A stretch of 64,000 bases of DNA. Origin: Mytilus trossulus. Lineage: Eukaryota > Mollusca > Bivalvia > Mytilida > Mytilidae. This document shows, in pieces, positions 43,645-54,780 of the stretch. The DNA is taken from assembly GCF_036588685.1 (NCBI RefSeq), contig NC_086378.1, forward strand, positions 23,723,578-23,787,577, in the 5' to 3' direction. Position 1 is the stretch's first letter, and each line of letters begins with the position of its first letter. The notes beneath the pieces are model-generated. The model searched no databases and was not told the DNA's origin. It saw nothing but the letters and a program-made list of their open reading frames with translations. The position numbers and the translations under genes are program-made.

Positions 43645-44540
43645 AATGGACGTTTTATAATACGATGAATACAAGTTTGTTCACTGGCATTAAAAGACAT
43701 GTCTGTGAGGGTTCCTTCGTTGGTAAGTATGACTTTTAACAATCCAATACAGTGTATCTACCAAGACGGCTGTAATAGCTTCAGATTGAAGAAATTCAAT
43801 AAAAACAAAACCTTTTTGATCTCGTCGAATTGTAAATGTCTTATACGATGATTCTATCATTTGTCTTGATGTCTAAGAAAATAATGTGGAGTGTTTTAAT
43901 TTGAAATAAGTAAGCCTGTTACTGGTACCGTCAAATATACGTAAAATCACAAACAGGTTGATTTGCATTTCACTTTTCATTTCGTTTAAAGCATGACACA
44001 TTAAGCCTTGAAACATGGAGGTTGCACAATCAAATGTAGGTCTACGCAATAATAGATCAAAAATAAATTATAAATTAAATCATATTTGTTTTAATCGGAT
44101 CACTGATTTAAAGTAATTGTTTGAAAAAAATGTTTATACAAGTTATGTTTACTTAAGATCATTCCCCGAGCTGGGAGACAAGTTGTCTAAGTTATGTTCT
44201 AATTTACCAGACTTAAACATAACATAACATAAATTATTTATACAATGAAATTTAACACATGTATCATAAATGAGCTCTCCTTGAGGAGAGCATACATTTT
44301 ATTAACCAATGTAAATATAAATCAAACATTTAGTTTCAAATTGAATTTTAAGGACACTACGGCTTAATTTCAGTCATTACACATTGCGTATAAAAACAGT
44401 CACACTGTCTCAAACTCAGTCATCTATCCACTAATACATACAAATATACAATAATCTACAAATCAAGATATACAACTTAAATAAATCATTATAAATAAAT
44501 CACTACTCGCCACATACAAAAAAATAGATAGTCTTTGTGA
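43645..44540. other. Non-coding, nothing recognised
   Basis: A small palindrome GCTCTCCTTGAGGAGAGC at 44273-44290 is the only structure seen. No gene supported. Confidence 0.4.
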
Positions 44541-44548
44541 TGGTCGAT

Positions 44549-44569
44549 GGGGGTGCGGGTGGGTTTGGG
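44549..44569 (+). other. G-quadruplex-type G-run cluster
   Basis: Four runs of three or more Gs separated by loops of 3, 1 and 3 bases (GGGGG-TGC-GGG-T-GGG-TTT-GGG), followed by a further G run at 44577. Unusual in this AT-rich setting. Confidence 0.7.
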
Positions 44570-44589
44570 TTGTGGATGGGGCTCAATGC

Positions 44590-45605
44590 AGGCAAGTCAG
44601 TAGTACGGAGTATGCTACTCAGCGTAAGGCAGAACTTTAAATTGTAACATTATAAATTACATTTAAATTATATTAAAGAACAAGCACTAGAAACACGATC
44701 CAAAATCATACGATACCTAGAATATCCGTTTTAAATTATCAATGCAATAAATTTCGTTCAATGGAATATATACTGAACGACTTGAGAAACGCAAAACTAG
44801 ATTATTTTTGTGTTATTTTTGAATGAATGTGCCAACGTCAAAAGCGATGACTGCCTGTTACTAACGCCAAAATGATTGTCAGAAAACATGATTGTCAAAT
44901 GACGTTTCATAATCAAATTCTGTTGATGTTTCATTGTCACTACACGTTGATCTGTTCATTTATGGCCAGCAACACATCTTGTCTACTTGTATTGTTGTCG
45001 GAAGGACAGAATAACGTCATACGGTATGGTTGCAGCATATTTATGTTTTCATGTTTGTAGTATTCTAAAGGGCTAATTCAGTTCTTATTTTCTCAGACTT
45101 TTAAAATACAACATTTAAAAAAAAAAGTAAGTAAGGCAAAGGATTGAAAGAACTGTTTCACAAAGCAAAAAAACTGACACAATCTTTCATGGGACCAAAA
45201 TTTCGCTGTAAGTAATTCGTGAGACTTAAAAAAATCGGTATGTTCAATAACCACAGGTAAGTCAGATTTTGATTTTTTGTAAGGAGAAAGAAGCATGATA
45301 AGCATGAAAAGTAGTTGTAAGAGAATCAAAAAAGATTTGGTAAAAAAAATCAACAAAATGAGTGTTGCGTTCAGTATATGATAAACATTACAGGTATTTT
45401 AAAACATGTCTTGATGTAAACAAACACACATGTTTTACCAAATCAAATACATGTGCTTCCGTACTGCTATCAAATTAATTTCTAATTAATTTCATGTTTT
45501 CTATTAACAAGAGCAATCAGTATATTGGACAATTTATCAGTCAATTTAATTATATTGTCGATAATTTTTGAATTGAACAAAATTATTTAATGATTTCAAA
45601 TCTAT
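44590..45605. other. Non-coding, nothing recognised
   Basis: Frames at 44872-45060 and 45093-45356 (minus) lack recognisable domains and splice context, and are not called. Confidence 0.4.
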
Positions 45606-45608
45606 TAA

Positions 45609-46301
45609 AGGGGCACTAGCTGTCAAATTCATTGTCACCTATTTGACTAAAAGTTACATATTTTATCTATATCAATGAAAACATTTATCAAAACTATCAA
45701 CAGTGTGAAATAAACAGTTTACAGAGCATAGGTTAAATGATATGTAGTTTCGTTTCGTGTGTATTTAAGTTCAGACTCCATCTAATTAAATATTGAGTTG
45801 ACCTCAGATGACCATATAAGCGATGTAAACATAAATATACTAAGAATTAGATATAAATAGATTAAGCCAACACGTGCATTTGAATTTTTATAAGTTTGTT
45901 TAAATGTATTTTATACATTAAAAATATATGTTTCTCGTCGTTTTTACATGTAGAAGAAAGATTTTTAATGGATCGAATCAGTCATCAAATGATTTACCTT
46001 TGTTTCACTTTCAATGTTGACATACCTTTCCTTTAAATGAACAGTACACATACAAAACATGCGTTGTCCATCTCTAGTTAAGGGGATCAATTGAAGTTCA
46101 CATGAATACGGATTTAATGAGATCGGCTTATTCCCTTGCAAGTGAATAAGTCATTATCAATAATATTAAGCTTAAATTGACAAAATTGAACGATTTTAGC
46201 TGCTAAAAGCGAATTATTATTTCACTATTTCACTTTTATTATTGATTGAACAAAAAAAAATTATACTTTAAAATTTTATGCATCTCGTAGCTAGTGCCCC
46301 T
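45609..46301. mobile_element. MITE-like element with 13-bp perfect terminal inverted repeats
   Basis: AGGGGCACTAGCT at 45609-45621 is the exact reverse complement of AGCTAGTGCCCCT at 46289-46301. The 693-bp interior is AT-rich and non-coding. Flanks are T/A-rich, so the target duplication is unclear. No family assigned. Confidence 0.7.
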
Positions 46302-46361
46302 ATAAAACATTGTAAAAGTGAAAAAAAAGTATTGTAATGGATATTTGGTCTTTCCGACAAT

Positions 46362-46528
46362 ATAAAAAAGAAGATGTGATATGATTGCCAATGAGACAAC
46401 TATCCACAAAAGACCAAAATGACACAGGCATTTACAATTATAGGTCACCGTACGGCCTTCAACAATGAGCAAAGCCCATACCACATAGTCAGTTATATAA
46501 GGTCTAGATAAGACAATGTAAAACAACA
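46362..46528 (-). repeat. CATACCACATCTTC-type repeat, 3' half
   Basis: AAAGAAGATGTGATATGATT, GCCAATGAGACAACTATCC, GTCACCGTACGGCCTTCAAC, AATGAGCAAAGCCCATACC and ACAATGTAAAACAA. The frame 46239-46529 lies over it. Confidence 0.8.
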
Positions 46529-46529
46529 C

Positions 46530-47172
46530 TAATTTTAAGTAAACAAAATCTGTAACTCGACAATTTACCAGTTTATAAACATTTCATTTATTCAAACCTG
46601 AAAAACACTACAGACAAGGGGCTTACGAATGAGTTGCGAAAGACTTTCACCGTAAGATGGAAACCTGTATACAAACTTAAATGTGTTTATATCATTTAAT
46701 TACAATTAGTTATTAAATTCAACGCATTCAATATTTTTTTAAATTTATAAATGCTCATTTCCATGATTTAACAACATAATTTGGCTCTTTCAAGTACATG
46801 TACTATGATGAAAGTGTGTACCCCGTAAACAGTTAATTTACATAAAAATGAACATAATATACCTTGTTTTCATAAAAGTGCTGTTAACAAATTAAAAAAA
46901 ACAAAATGTTACGACTATACAATTCCGAACAAGTAATGTTAACAAAAAAGTAAAGGCGTACAGTGAAATCCATACCAAGTAGGGCTCCATAAATAGGAAG
47001 CTGGTGAAATTGATTATTTTCCTGATCAAAATCTTTCAAAAGAGAGTATAAGGACATTCACCTTTAATAACATAACATAACAATGCAAACGACGTAACTG
47101 TTAGGCCTGGTTTAACAGTTATCAAACATTCCTTCATAAATAACATGTTTTTCCCCACATTTATTCAAGATC
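46530..47172. other. Non-coding, nothing recognised
   Basis: No gene or repeat supported. Confidence 0.4.
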
Positions 47173-47177
47173 TATAT

Positions 47178-47815
47178 TACTTGTTATCAAAGGTACCAGG
47201 ATTATAATTCAATACACCAGACGCGCGTTTCGTCTTCATAAGACTGATAAGTGAAGCTCAGATCAAAATAATTATAAAGCCAAACAAGTACAAAGTTGAA
47301 AAGCATTGAGAACCCAAAATTCCAAAAAAAAAATTGTGCCAAATACGGCTAAAGTAATCTTTTCCTGGAATATGAAAATCCTTAGTTTTTTCGAAAAATT
47401 CAAAGATTTGTACCAGCAAATTTATAAAAATGACAATATAATTGATATTAATGTCAACACCGAAGTGCTGACTACTGAGCTGGTGATACCCTCGGGGACG
47501 AAACGTCACCCAGAAGTGCATCGACTCAGTGGTGTAAATTGTTATCAAAGGTACCAGGATTATAAATTAATACGCCAGACGCGCGTTTCGTCTGCATAAG
47601 AATCGTCAGTGACGCTCAGATCAAAATATTTATAAAGCCAAACAAGTACAAAGTTGAAGAGCATTGAGGACTCGAAATTCCAAAAAGGTTGTGCCAAATA
47701 CGACTAAGGTCATCTATTCCTAGGATAAGAAAATTCTTAGTTTTTTCGAAACATTCAAAGTTTTGATACAGGAAATCAATAAAATTGAAAATATAATTGA
47801 TATTCATGTCAATTG
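47178..47815 (+). repeat. GACGCGCG-type repeat, two tandem units
   Basis: Unit 1 starts TTGTTATCAAAGGTACCAGG at about 47179; unit 2 starts at about 47540 with the same words, giving a period near 360 bp. Both carry CCAGACGCGCGTTTCGTCT, TATAAAGCCAAACAAGTACA and AAAGTTGAA(G/A)AGCATTGAG. Unit 1 ends with CTGGTGATACCCTCGGGGAC. Unit 2 is cut near 47815. Frames 47258-47599 and 47616-47807 come from the repeat. Confidence 0.85.
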
Positions 47816-48170
47816 CCCATTGCCCACTCTATATGAGTGGCAATAATCTATAATGTTAGTGTTATTCATGGACAAGTTAAAAACAATCTGAATCCTCGGT
47901 GAATAAATCTTTTCACAAGTAAAAGTATTTTTTAAAAAGTTAACCAAAAAATTTCGAAACTCCCTGAAAAATGCACTCCGAAAGATTGTTATCAAATGGA
48001 AAAACCAAAAACTCAAACAATTTCTATTTTTAATTTAGGTGAATGTGGTTTTAGCTTTTCATTATAAGCATATCAACATAAATCGAAGCAAAATACAATT
48101 ATTGTTGAACATGTTGTATTCCACATTACATGTTTAATTTTATACATTGAAGTAAAACATGCACATCTTA
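47816..48170. other. Non-coding, nothing recognised
   Basis: No gene or repeat supported. Confidence 0.4.
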
Positions 48171-48175
48171 TATTA

Positions 48176-48319
48176 TTAGTGACATAGTGTGCTAGTGACC
48201 TACCACGATATATATAAGGTCAATAAATTTCATATGGGTTAGGAGCAAATCGCAAATCGTCATATGGAATTTACTGACCCCATTCATATGATATTAGGTC
48301 ATTAACACACTGTGTGACA
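48176..48319. mobile_element. Small foldback/MITE-like element
   Basis: The arm 48176-48235 (TAGTGTGCTAGTGACCTACC ... AATAAATTTCATATG) pairs imperfectly with 48260-48319 (CATATGGAATTTACTGACC ... TTAGGTCATTAACACACTGT). The 24-nt loop contains GCAAATCGCAAATCG. About 144 bp in total. Confidence 0.65.
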
Positions 48320-48599
48320 AATTAACCTTACCAATTTTTTTAACAGTTGTTATAAAGACTAGCGGCCTATCAACGTTATTAAGGCTTTAACCATATTAAC
48401 CTACATGACTTGGTCTATACAAAAGCAAATGAATACCAACATTAACAACTTGTTATCTTTTAATGTGTTATATGAATTTGATTCCATTGTTCATCATCAA
48501 CTAGTTCTCTAACCTTTAAGGTTTTCCCTCAACGCCGTGTTGTTTAAACAAAGGATTGTAACACCACTTATAACCTGTATTAAAATTAACCACAATATC

Positions 48600-48966
48600 A
48601 AAAACTGAGAATGGAATTGTGAAATGTGTCGAATAGATAACAACCCGACCTAGATAACAGTTGAATACTGTACCCTGGGCGTGTTCAAGCTGGCCCCTAA
48701 ACAAAAATGTGTACTAGTTCAGTGTTAATGGCCGTCATACTAAACTTCGAAATATACAAATGAACTCAAATCAACAATAATACAAGACTTCGAAAATCGA
48801 GAGGCTCCTCTCTCGGGACAAGCAAAAACAAGCATCGGGGCTCAACATGTTTTGTTAGTTCTCAATCCTCCCTATACCTCTAACCAATGTGGAAAAAAAC
48901 TAACACAGAGCAATACGCACAGATAAACTAAGTTTAAAAGAATTCCGATTCCCATTTCAGAATAGG
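48600..48966 (-). repeat. GACATCGGACTC-type repeat, nearly complete
   Basis: CTGAGAATGGAATTGTGAAA, GATAACAACCCGACC, AAGCTGGCCCCTAAACAAAA, AGGCTCCTCTCTCGGGACA, CAATCCTCCCTATACCTCTA and ACCAATGTGGAAAAAAAC follow the complete element in reverse. Confidence 0.8.
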
Positions 48967-48969
48967 TAA

Positions 48970-49785
48970 CAAAAGAAACTAAGCTAAATTACAATGATAC
49001 ATAAATAAACAAAGGACTACTACAATGTAGCAGTTACCGACCTTCCAGCTCCAGACCTCAATTAAACTGAATGAAAGAATAAGTCTTTAAATTATCATAT
49101 GAAAATCAAGCACAATACCTCCCGCTAGGTTTTATAGTGGTTTAGTATTATACCATTATAAAATGATGAGAACAAATATAACCCGTATCACACGCATACC
49201 AACCCCATATGAAATATACCAGGTGTCAATTATGTTCTGAGAAATGTATATGAGGTAAGATAATAAATCAGATTAGAACAAATTAAAACGCATATGACGT
49301 CGGTGAAAATCTAGTGTTAACCTTTTACTTGATTGCGCGTTGCGTTCAATTTTCAGAGAGCATTTGACGTTTCTTAAGTTTTTAAGATTTTTAACATTTA
49401 TTTAAGTGCATATGTTGTTTTGTTTAAATTCCAATTCTAACAGACAACTTTACTTGAATACGACTGATGTGGAGAAATGTGCTATACAAAATCCGCTACT
49501 TCGTAAGATTGTGCATACATTTAAATAACTCGTATTATTTGCACGAATAGGAGGAGTGCATACCTCACACAGATAGTTATTTGTATTTAAAAGGTCAGTG
49601 GCAAACCAGTTTTTTTCGAATAAGACTGACATGTGCGAAATGAAAGTCCTTTTGATGACATTTGATAGCGGTAAGCTCCTCCTCTCTCTACTTCGTGTAA
49701 TTATCACGTGGACAAGTTTTATTTAAGTTAAGAAAAATACTTATTTTATCATAGACTACCAAACCAAATATGCATAGTAAGTATT
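48970..49785. other. Non-coding, upstream of the GPCR exon
   Basis: The minus frame 49450-49707 has no recognisable domain. The missing first exon and promoter of the receptor may lie in this region or further upstream, but I cannot identify them. Confidence 0.35.
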
Positions 49786-49790
49786 ATGTT

Positions 49791-50218
49791 TATACTAGTA
49801 AATTATAGGAGGTTTTTGACATTATGATATATTTGTATTCGTCAATACCATTGAAGTTTAAGTTTAAGTAACTTTCCTATTTTTGGCAGTCTAAGTTCTA
49901 ATAATTTCTTTATACAAAAATCTGTTTTTGTTTTTTTTGTATTCAAATATTCATATTTACATAGACATTTACAAATGGAGCGATTCCTAGAACAATCACA
50001 ATATACTGGTAAATTATAGGAGGTTTTTACATTATGATATATTTTAATTCATAAATACCTTTGACGTTTAAGTTTAAGTAACTTTCTTGTTTTTAGGCAG
50101 TCTAAGTTCTAATAATTTCTCTATAATAAAAATTCCGTTTTCGTTTTTTTGTATTCAAATATTCATATTTACATGGACAATGCAGCATACGAAATGGAGC
50201 GATTCCTAAAACAATCAC
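49791..50218 (+). repeat. Tandem duplication, two units of about 211 bp
   Basis: Unit 1 (49791-50001) and unit 2 (50002-50218) share AAATTATAGGAGGTTTTT, CATTATGATATATTT, GTTTAAGTTTAAGTAACTTT, GCAGTCTAAGTTCTAATAAT, GTATTCAAATATTCATATTT and AATGGAGCGATTCCTA. They differ at about 10 percent of positions plus small gaps. They lie 0.5 kb upstream of the GPCR exon. Confidence 0.9.
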
Positions 50219-50742
50219 AATAACATACTGAGTGTGTTCTACTAGGTGTTTATAAAGGGAAAGCACACATAGCGACTGCCACATACAAGTAATATCTAAT
50301 TGACTGTCAGAGAAGATAAGCATAGGCGATTGGACATTCTAGGCAGTTGTTGGAAGTATCAATCATGTCAATTGACATAAAACCAGCAAATACAATAAAC
50401 GCAAACAAACATCCAAAGTGATTAAAAATCTGTAGTAAAGAACACACTCAGGCACCAACACTACACTTTTAAAAGATTATTTGTTACATTTCCTTCCTAA
50501 CTTGTACCAGGTATATTATTCAATTACCAACGACCTATGCAACTTTTGGTACCGTACACGCCTTTGTTAGCTTTGTAAGCTTCGTTACTTGATATTATGC
50601 TTAAGCAAACAGCATGTCTATATATATAAAAAAAAACAAAAAACATCAAATACCGTTTATATCGTAATGAAATATTGTATTATTAAAAAAAAATCACTTG
50701 ATTTTATTAGTTTAATAATTTGAAATAATTTTTCTTTTCCAG

Positions 50743-51911
50743 ATTTGACTAATAGTTCGTCTTTTCTAACTGGTGATATCTCGGAATATGAATATTTAGC
50801 AGACATCTTACGATCAATGAACCTGTCACAGTTTGGTAACGAGAGTGATCATGAATTGTTATACAATTTGATCAAACAAATTCAACAGAAAGTTGATTCA
50901 GAACAAGATGCATCTGTTCTAATTTACAACTTACTGACATTTGTACCTCCACTCATTTTAGCATTTGGAATTGTTGGAAATATTTTGTCGTTTATTGTTC
51001 TCACTAAATTTTCCAAAAGGTTTCCTAGTTACCATTACCTGTATGTACTGGCATCTTTAGATATGGTTGTGTTATTAACAGGGCTGTTAAGACTATGGGT
51101 AAAACAAATAACCGGAAACGACGTTGCGAGTGAATCTAATTTTCTGTGTCCGCTATTCACATTTTTAGGTTTTTTCAGTAGTGTTGCTAGTGTGTGGATT
51201 GTCCTGGCTATATCTATTGATCGTGCGATTGCAATTAAATATCCTCTGAAGAGATATAAGGAAGATGTCAACAAACGAACAAAACTTATTATTCTGATTA
51301 TTTTGATAGGAAGTGGATTAGTAAATATTCATTTCCTTTTTACCATGGGGTTGCAACCAAACAAATCACATGACCTCACATCATCATGTGACCCGCATTT
51401 GATGTACCTTAACTTTTATCGAACTGTTTGGGCATGGATTGACGCCATAATTTACTCATGGATTCCATTTTGCGTCATTGGTATTACTAATATATTTACT
51501 ATCATTGGCCTTTTTATCGCACGAAAAACTAGAAAATCATTAAACAGTAAAGAAGTCAAAGTATCACATCGGGAGCATTACATGACTATCATGGTACTTA
51601 CCATTTCTATATCCGTCCTTATCATGCTTGTTCCAGTCAATACCATAATGATAATGTTGATATTTTGGAAAAACACAGTTGGATCAAACCAAGAATTATA
51701 TAGTATGCAGGTAGCAAAAACAATCGGCGAACTATTAATGTATACAAGTCATTCGGTTAACTTTGTACTTTATTACTGGGCCGGTTCCCAATTCAGACAT
51801 CAATTTGGGAAGGTATTCTTTCCAAAGAAAAAAGAAAAAAGAGTTCATAGAATGTCTACTTTTGAACCTACATGTAGTAAATCAATACTATCCATTGATG
51901 ATGATTTATGA
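50743..51911 (+). CDS. Class A peptide-type GPCR (FMRFamide/myosuppressin receptor-like), main exon
   Basis: The exon starts after TTTTCTTTTCCAG (acceptor AG at 50741-50742). The frame enters in phase 1, so the initiator is probably in an unseen upstream exon; the first in-frame ATG is 50817. Numbering from the TTG codon at 50745, the N-terminus has N-glycosylation sites (NSS, NLS, NES). Seven membrane segments follow: TM1 with GNILSF (about 66-88), TM2 with LASLDMVVL (98-118), TM3 after C135 ending SIDRAIAIKYPL (DRY replaced by D159-R160-A161), TM4 181-201, C215 in loop 2, TM5 228-258, TM6 280-305 and TM7 322-344. In TM7, NFVLY stands in place of NPxxY. There is no CWxP in TM6. A basic tail (KKKEKR) and a serine-containing end close the protein at 388. 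These features fit invertebrate FMRFamide/myosuppressin/sex-peptide-type receptors coupling neuropeptides to G proteins at the plasma membrane. The ligand is unknown. Confidence 0.85.
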
Positions 51912-51933
51912 GTATTAGTTTTAGGAAAGTCAT

Positions 51934-52127
51934 ATACTGTAAACCAAATTATTTTCGCGTCTTTCGCGAGTAGAAAATACGCAAATATAAATCATCGCGA
52001 ATTTGTATTTCCTTATTGCACTATATAAAATAATTAAGAATATCGCAAAATTAAATAGCCGCGAAGTGGAATAGAAAGGGTTAAACTCGAAATAAAGTAT
52101 CCGCGAAAATAAGCTGGTTTACAGTAT
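51934..52127. mobile_element. MITE-like element with ATACTGTAAACCA / TATTTTCGCG ends
   Basis: 26-bp terminal inverted repeats: left ATACTGTAAACC...TATTTTCGCG, right CGCGAAAATAAGCTGG...ACAGTAT, differing at only a few inner bases. Several internal TCGCGA-like words recur (TTCGCGAG, ATCGCGAA, TATCGCAAA, CCGCGAAG). It starts 23 bases after the GPCR stop codon, so it is likely part of that gene's 3' UTR. I recall this as a common bivalve MITE. Confidence 0.75.
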
Positions 52128-53342
52128 ACTATCAACAATGTTTTGAGTTAAGATTAAATAAGCAATATCAGGAATTTCAAAATGTTGTATCGAGTAGATC
52201 ATAATGTAGAACAAGCTTAATAGTGCGGTTAAAATTTTACAAGGAATAAAAATCACTATATTTATGCTTTTATTATTTGTGTTATTGAACTGCTGTTGAC
52301 ATCGCCATATTTCAGCGCTTTTACAATTGAAAAAGGTTACATTAACTTACCAATAGGTACGGACGCTATATTTTATTATTGTGTGAATAAAGCTTCCATC
52401 AACTGTTGATTTTTTTTGTTTTTGTTAGATAATACTAATAAATGAAGGTGTGGAAATGTAGTTTAATGAGTTAGCAACTACATGACACAAAATAAACTTT
52501 ATCTTAAAGATCAACACACAGTCATACAAATTAGATGATTGTTTCAAAATTATGTACAGCGTTGCTTATGTCACACTCAACATTGGTTCTTCTGAAGTAC
52601 AAACAAGTATTACACACTCATCAATAACAAACAAATATAACACAAGGTGAAAATATAATATTGTGACAGTAAGAGTTCTGACAAAGGAGGAACATATACA
52701 TTTTTTTTGTTTTTTACAAGAGTTTTGATGTATATGGTACATGTAAAGGAATAACAAAACTTTCTTTAAACAAAAGAGAACAAAATGTTCTAGAAAAGGG
52801 AATATAATGTTCCAGAAAAGGTTATAACACTTATATATAAGATAGCATTGAAAACAATTCAACTTAACAAATCGTTTAAAAAAATTAAAGCACAGTCCTG
52901 TTGAGAACGGTTTTATTACTTATCTGTTGCTTCTACAGTTCTACCTCGGAATAGATTGACTATTGGAAGGTCATAATAATTAGGCAAGTTCAAATGAAAA
53001 TCCAACTTTTCAATCAAACAGGCCACTAGTTTATACATAACAGGTGTAAACTACATTGCATGCTTTATTTGTATATTGTATTATATTGTATGAGTCTCTT
53101 GACAAACAATTGCTGGGCAAACAATTATATTTACATATAATACACCCTTTGATTCATATTCTTATAACAGAATTGTGAGGAATCAGTTAAACATTTTGCT
53201 TTAAATTTTACTTTATTTCGATGGCCACTCCTCAAACTGGATAATTAAGAATCAATGATGTTCTGCTACCTTTTGTCTTTAGTTGAGATTGGGTCACGAT
53301 CGAAGATGTACTTGGGTTAAGTTAATTTTTTTTCTGACAACA
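52128..53342. other. 3' flank of the GPCR gene and non-coding sequence
   Basis: AATAAA motifs at 52245 and 52386 could end the receptor transcript. The minus frame 52566-52862 is featureless. Nothing else recognised. Confidence 0.4.
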
Positions 53343-53344
53343 GG

Positions 53345-54395
53345 AGTCGAGGACAATATAAAAAAAGTAAAATCACAAAAAATACTGTTCTTAGAGGAAA
53401 ATCGTATCGGAAAGTCCATAATCACATGGCAAAATCAAATTACAAAACACATCAAGATGTCATATTCCTGACTTGGTACAGGCATTTTCAAATGTAGAAA
53501 ACGGTGGATTAAACCCGGTTTTGTAGCGCTAACCCTCTCACTTTGATGACAGTCTAATTAAATTACGTTATATTTACAATGATGCGTGAACTAAACAGAC
53601 ATACTTAATAAAACAGTCAAAATATAGGTACAGCAGTCATGGTCTTGTAACAATTTTAAAAGGAACAATTTAACAGAACACATAAACATCTATCTACAAA
53701 CACATTCATTGATTCGCTAGTCTGTCGTCAGAAAATTGTATACGTCACATATATTTGTCGTTCAATGTATATACAAACAATATTATAATTTCACATATGC
53801 AATGTAGGCATACAGGGTTCAAAAATCAAAAGTATGTAAGAATTGATTTCGGAAAACGACCGAGATTTAAAATAGTCCAAAAGTTATATAGAATTTATAA
53901 GAATCCACAAAAAGTTCATTGCACTACGCGATTGAAATATTTTGTCGTTTGTGGTTCAACGTATTTTGTAATTCATAATAGGAATATATCATAATGACAT
54001 AAACTAGAACAATATCAAACTGACGGGATCTTTTAAAGTACATATTCACGTTATAAGAACCAAAGAAATACAAAATGTCGCATATACAAAACACACCTGC
54101 AAAAAATGAAAGACGATACAAACACATTGACGGGATGTTTAAGTACCGAGCCTCGTTAAATGGATATCACATAAAACATTTCAACAGTAAAAGAAATATT
54201 AAAAATAAAACAAAGACAAATGACAGAACAATAAAACATATTTTTAAGATGATAAACAACAAAAAAAGTATAGTACAGATACAGAAGAAAAGGAAAAATC
54301 CGTTCAAAGTGACAAAAAACGTTACCAACAAATGGAAAACCACTGCCATATTCCTGACTAGGTACAATCATTTTCGGAAGAGAAACAAATAGTTA
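53345..54395 (-). mobile_element. 3' tail of a Penelope-like element, second copy
   Basis: Inverted relative to 5354-6215 and alignable with it over most of its length. Shared features in order on the minus strand are TTGTTTATCATCTTAA, TATGTGATATCC, CATATGCGAC, TATTTCTTTGGTTCTTATAA, CCACAAACG, GCGCTA, and the end module with GATTTTGCCATGTGATTATG. The end module's CAGGAATATG motif appears at both ends (about 54350 and about 53465), like the direct terminal repeats of Penelope-like elements. The RT region is absent. Frames 54156-54371 and 53924-54127 are chance frames. Confidence 0.7.
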
Positions 54396-54780
54396 ATACG
54401 TCAGACGCGCGTTTCGTCTACAAAAGACTCATCTGTGACGCTCAAATCAAAATAGTTATAAAGCTAAACAAGTAAAAATTTGAAGAGCATTGATGACCAA
54501 AAAGTTTTCCAAATACGGCTATGGTAATCTTTTCTTGGGATAAGAACATTCTTAGTTTTTCGAAAAATGCAAAGTTTTGTTAAAGGAAATTTATTGAAAT
54601 GGCCATATAATTTATATTAATGGCAACATAAAAATGCTGACTACTGGGCTGGTGATACCCTCGGAGACGAAACGTCCACCAGCAGTGAATTGACCCGGCG
54701 ATGTAAATAGTTATCAAATGTACCAGGATTATAATTTAATATGCCAGATGCGCGTTTCGTCTACATGAGACAAAATCGTG
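54396..54780 (+). repeat. GACGCGCG-type repeat, one full unit plus start of a second
   Basis: TACGTCAGACGCGCGTTTCG, GACTCATCTGTGACGCTCAA, GCATTGATGACC, CTGACTACTGGGCTGGTGAT, ACCCTCGGAGACGAAACGTC and CCACCAGCAGTGAATTGACC. Then ATCAAATGTACCAGGATTAT and ATGCGCGTTTCGTCTACATG of the next unit, which is cut at about 54775. Confidence 0.85.

Noticed and set aside
44872-45356. Overlapping short frames on both strands as a small gene
   Set aside because: No homology recognised, no splice signals, and codon content looks like AT-rich noise.
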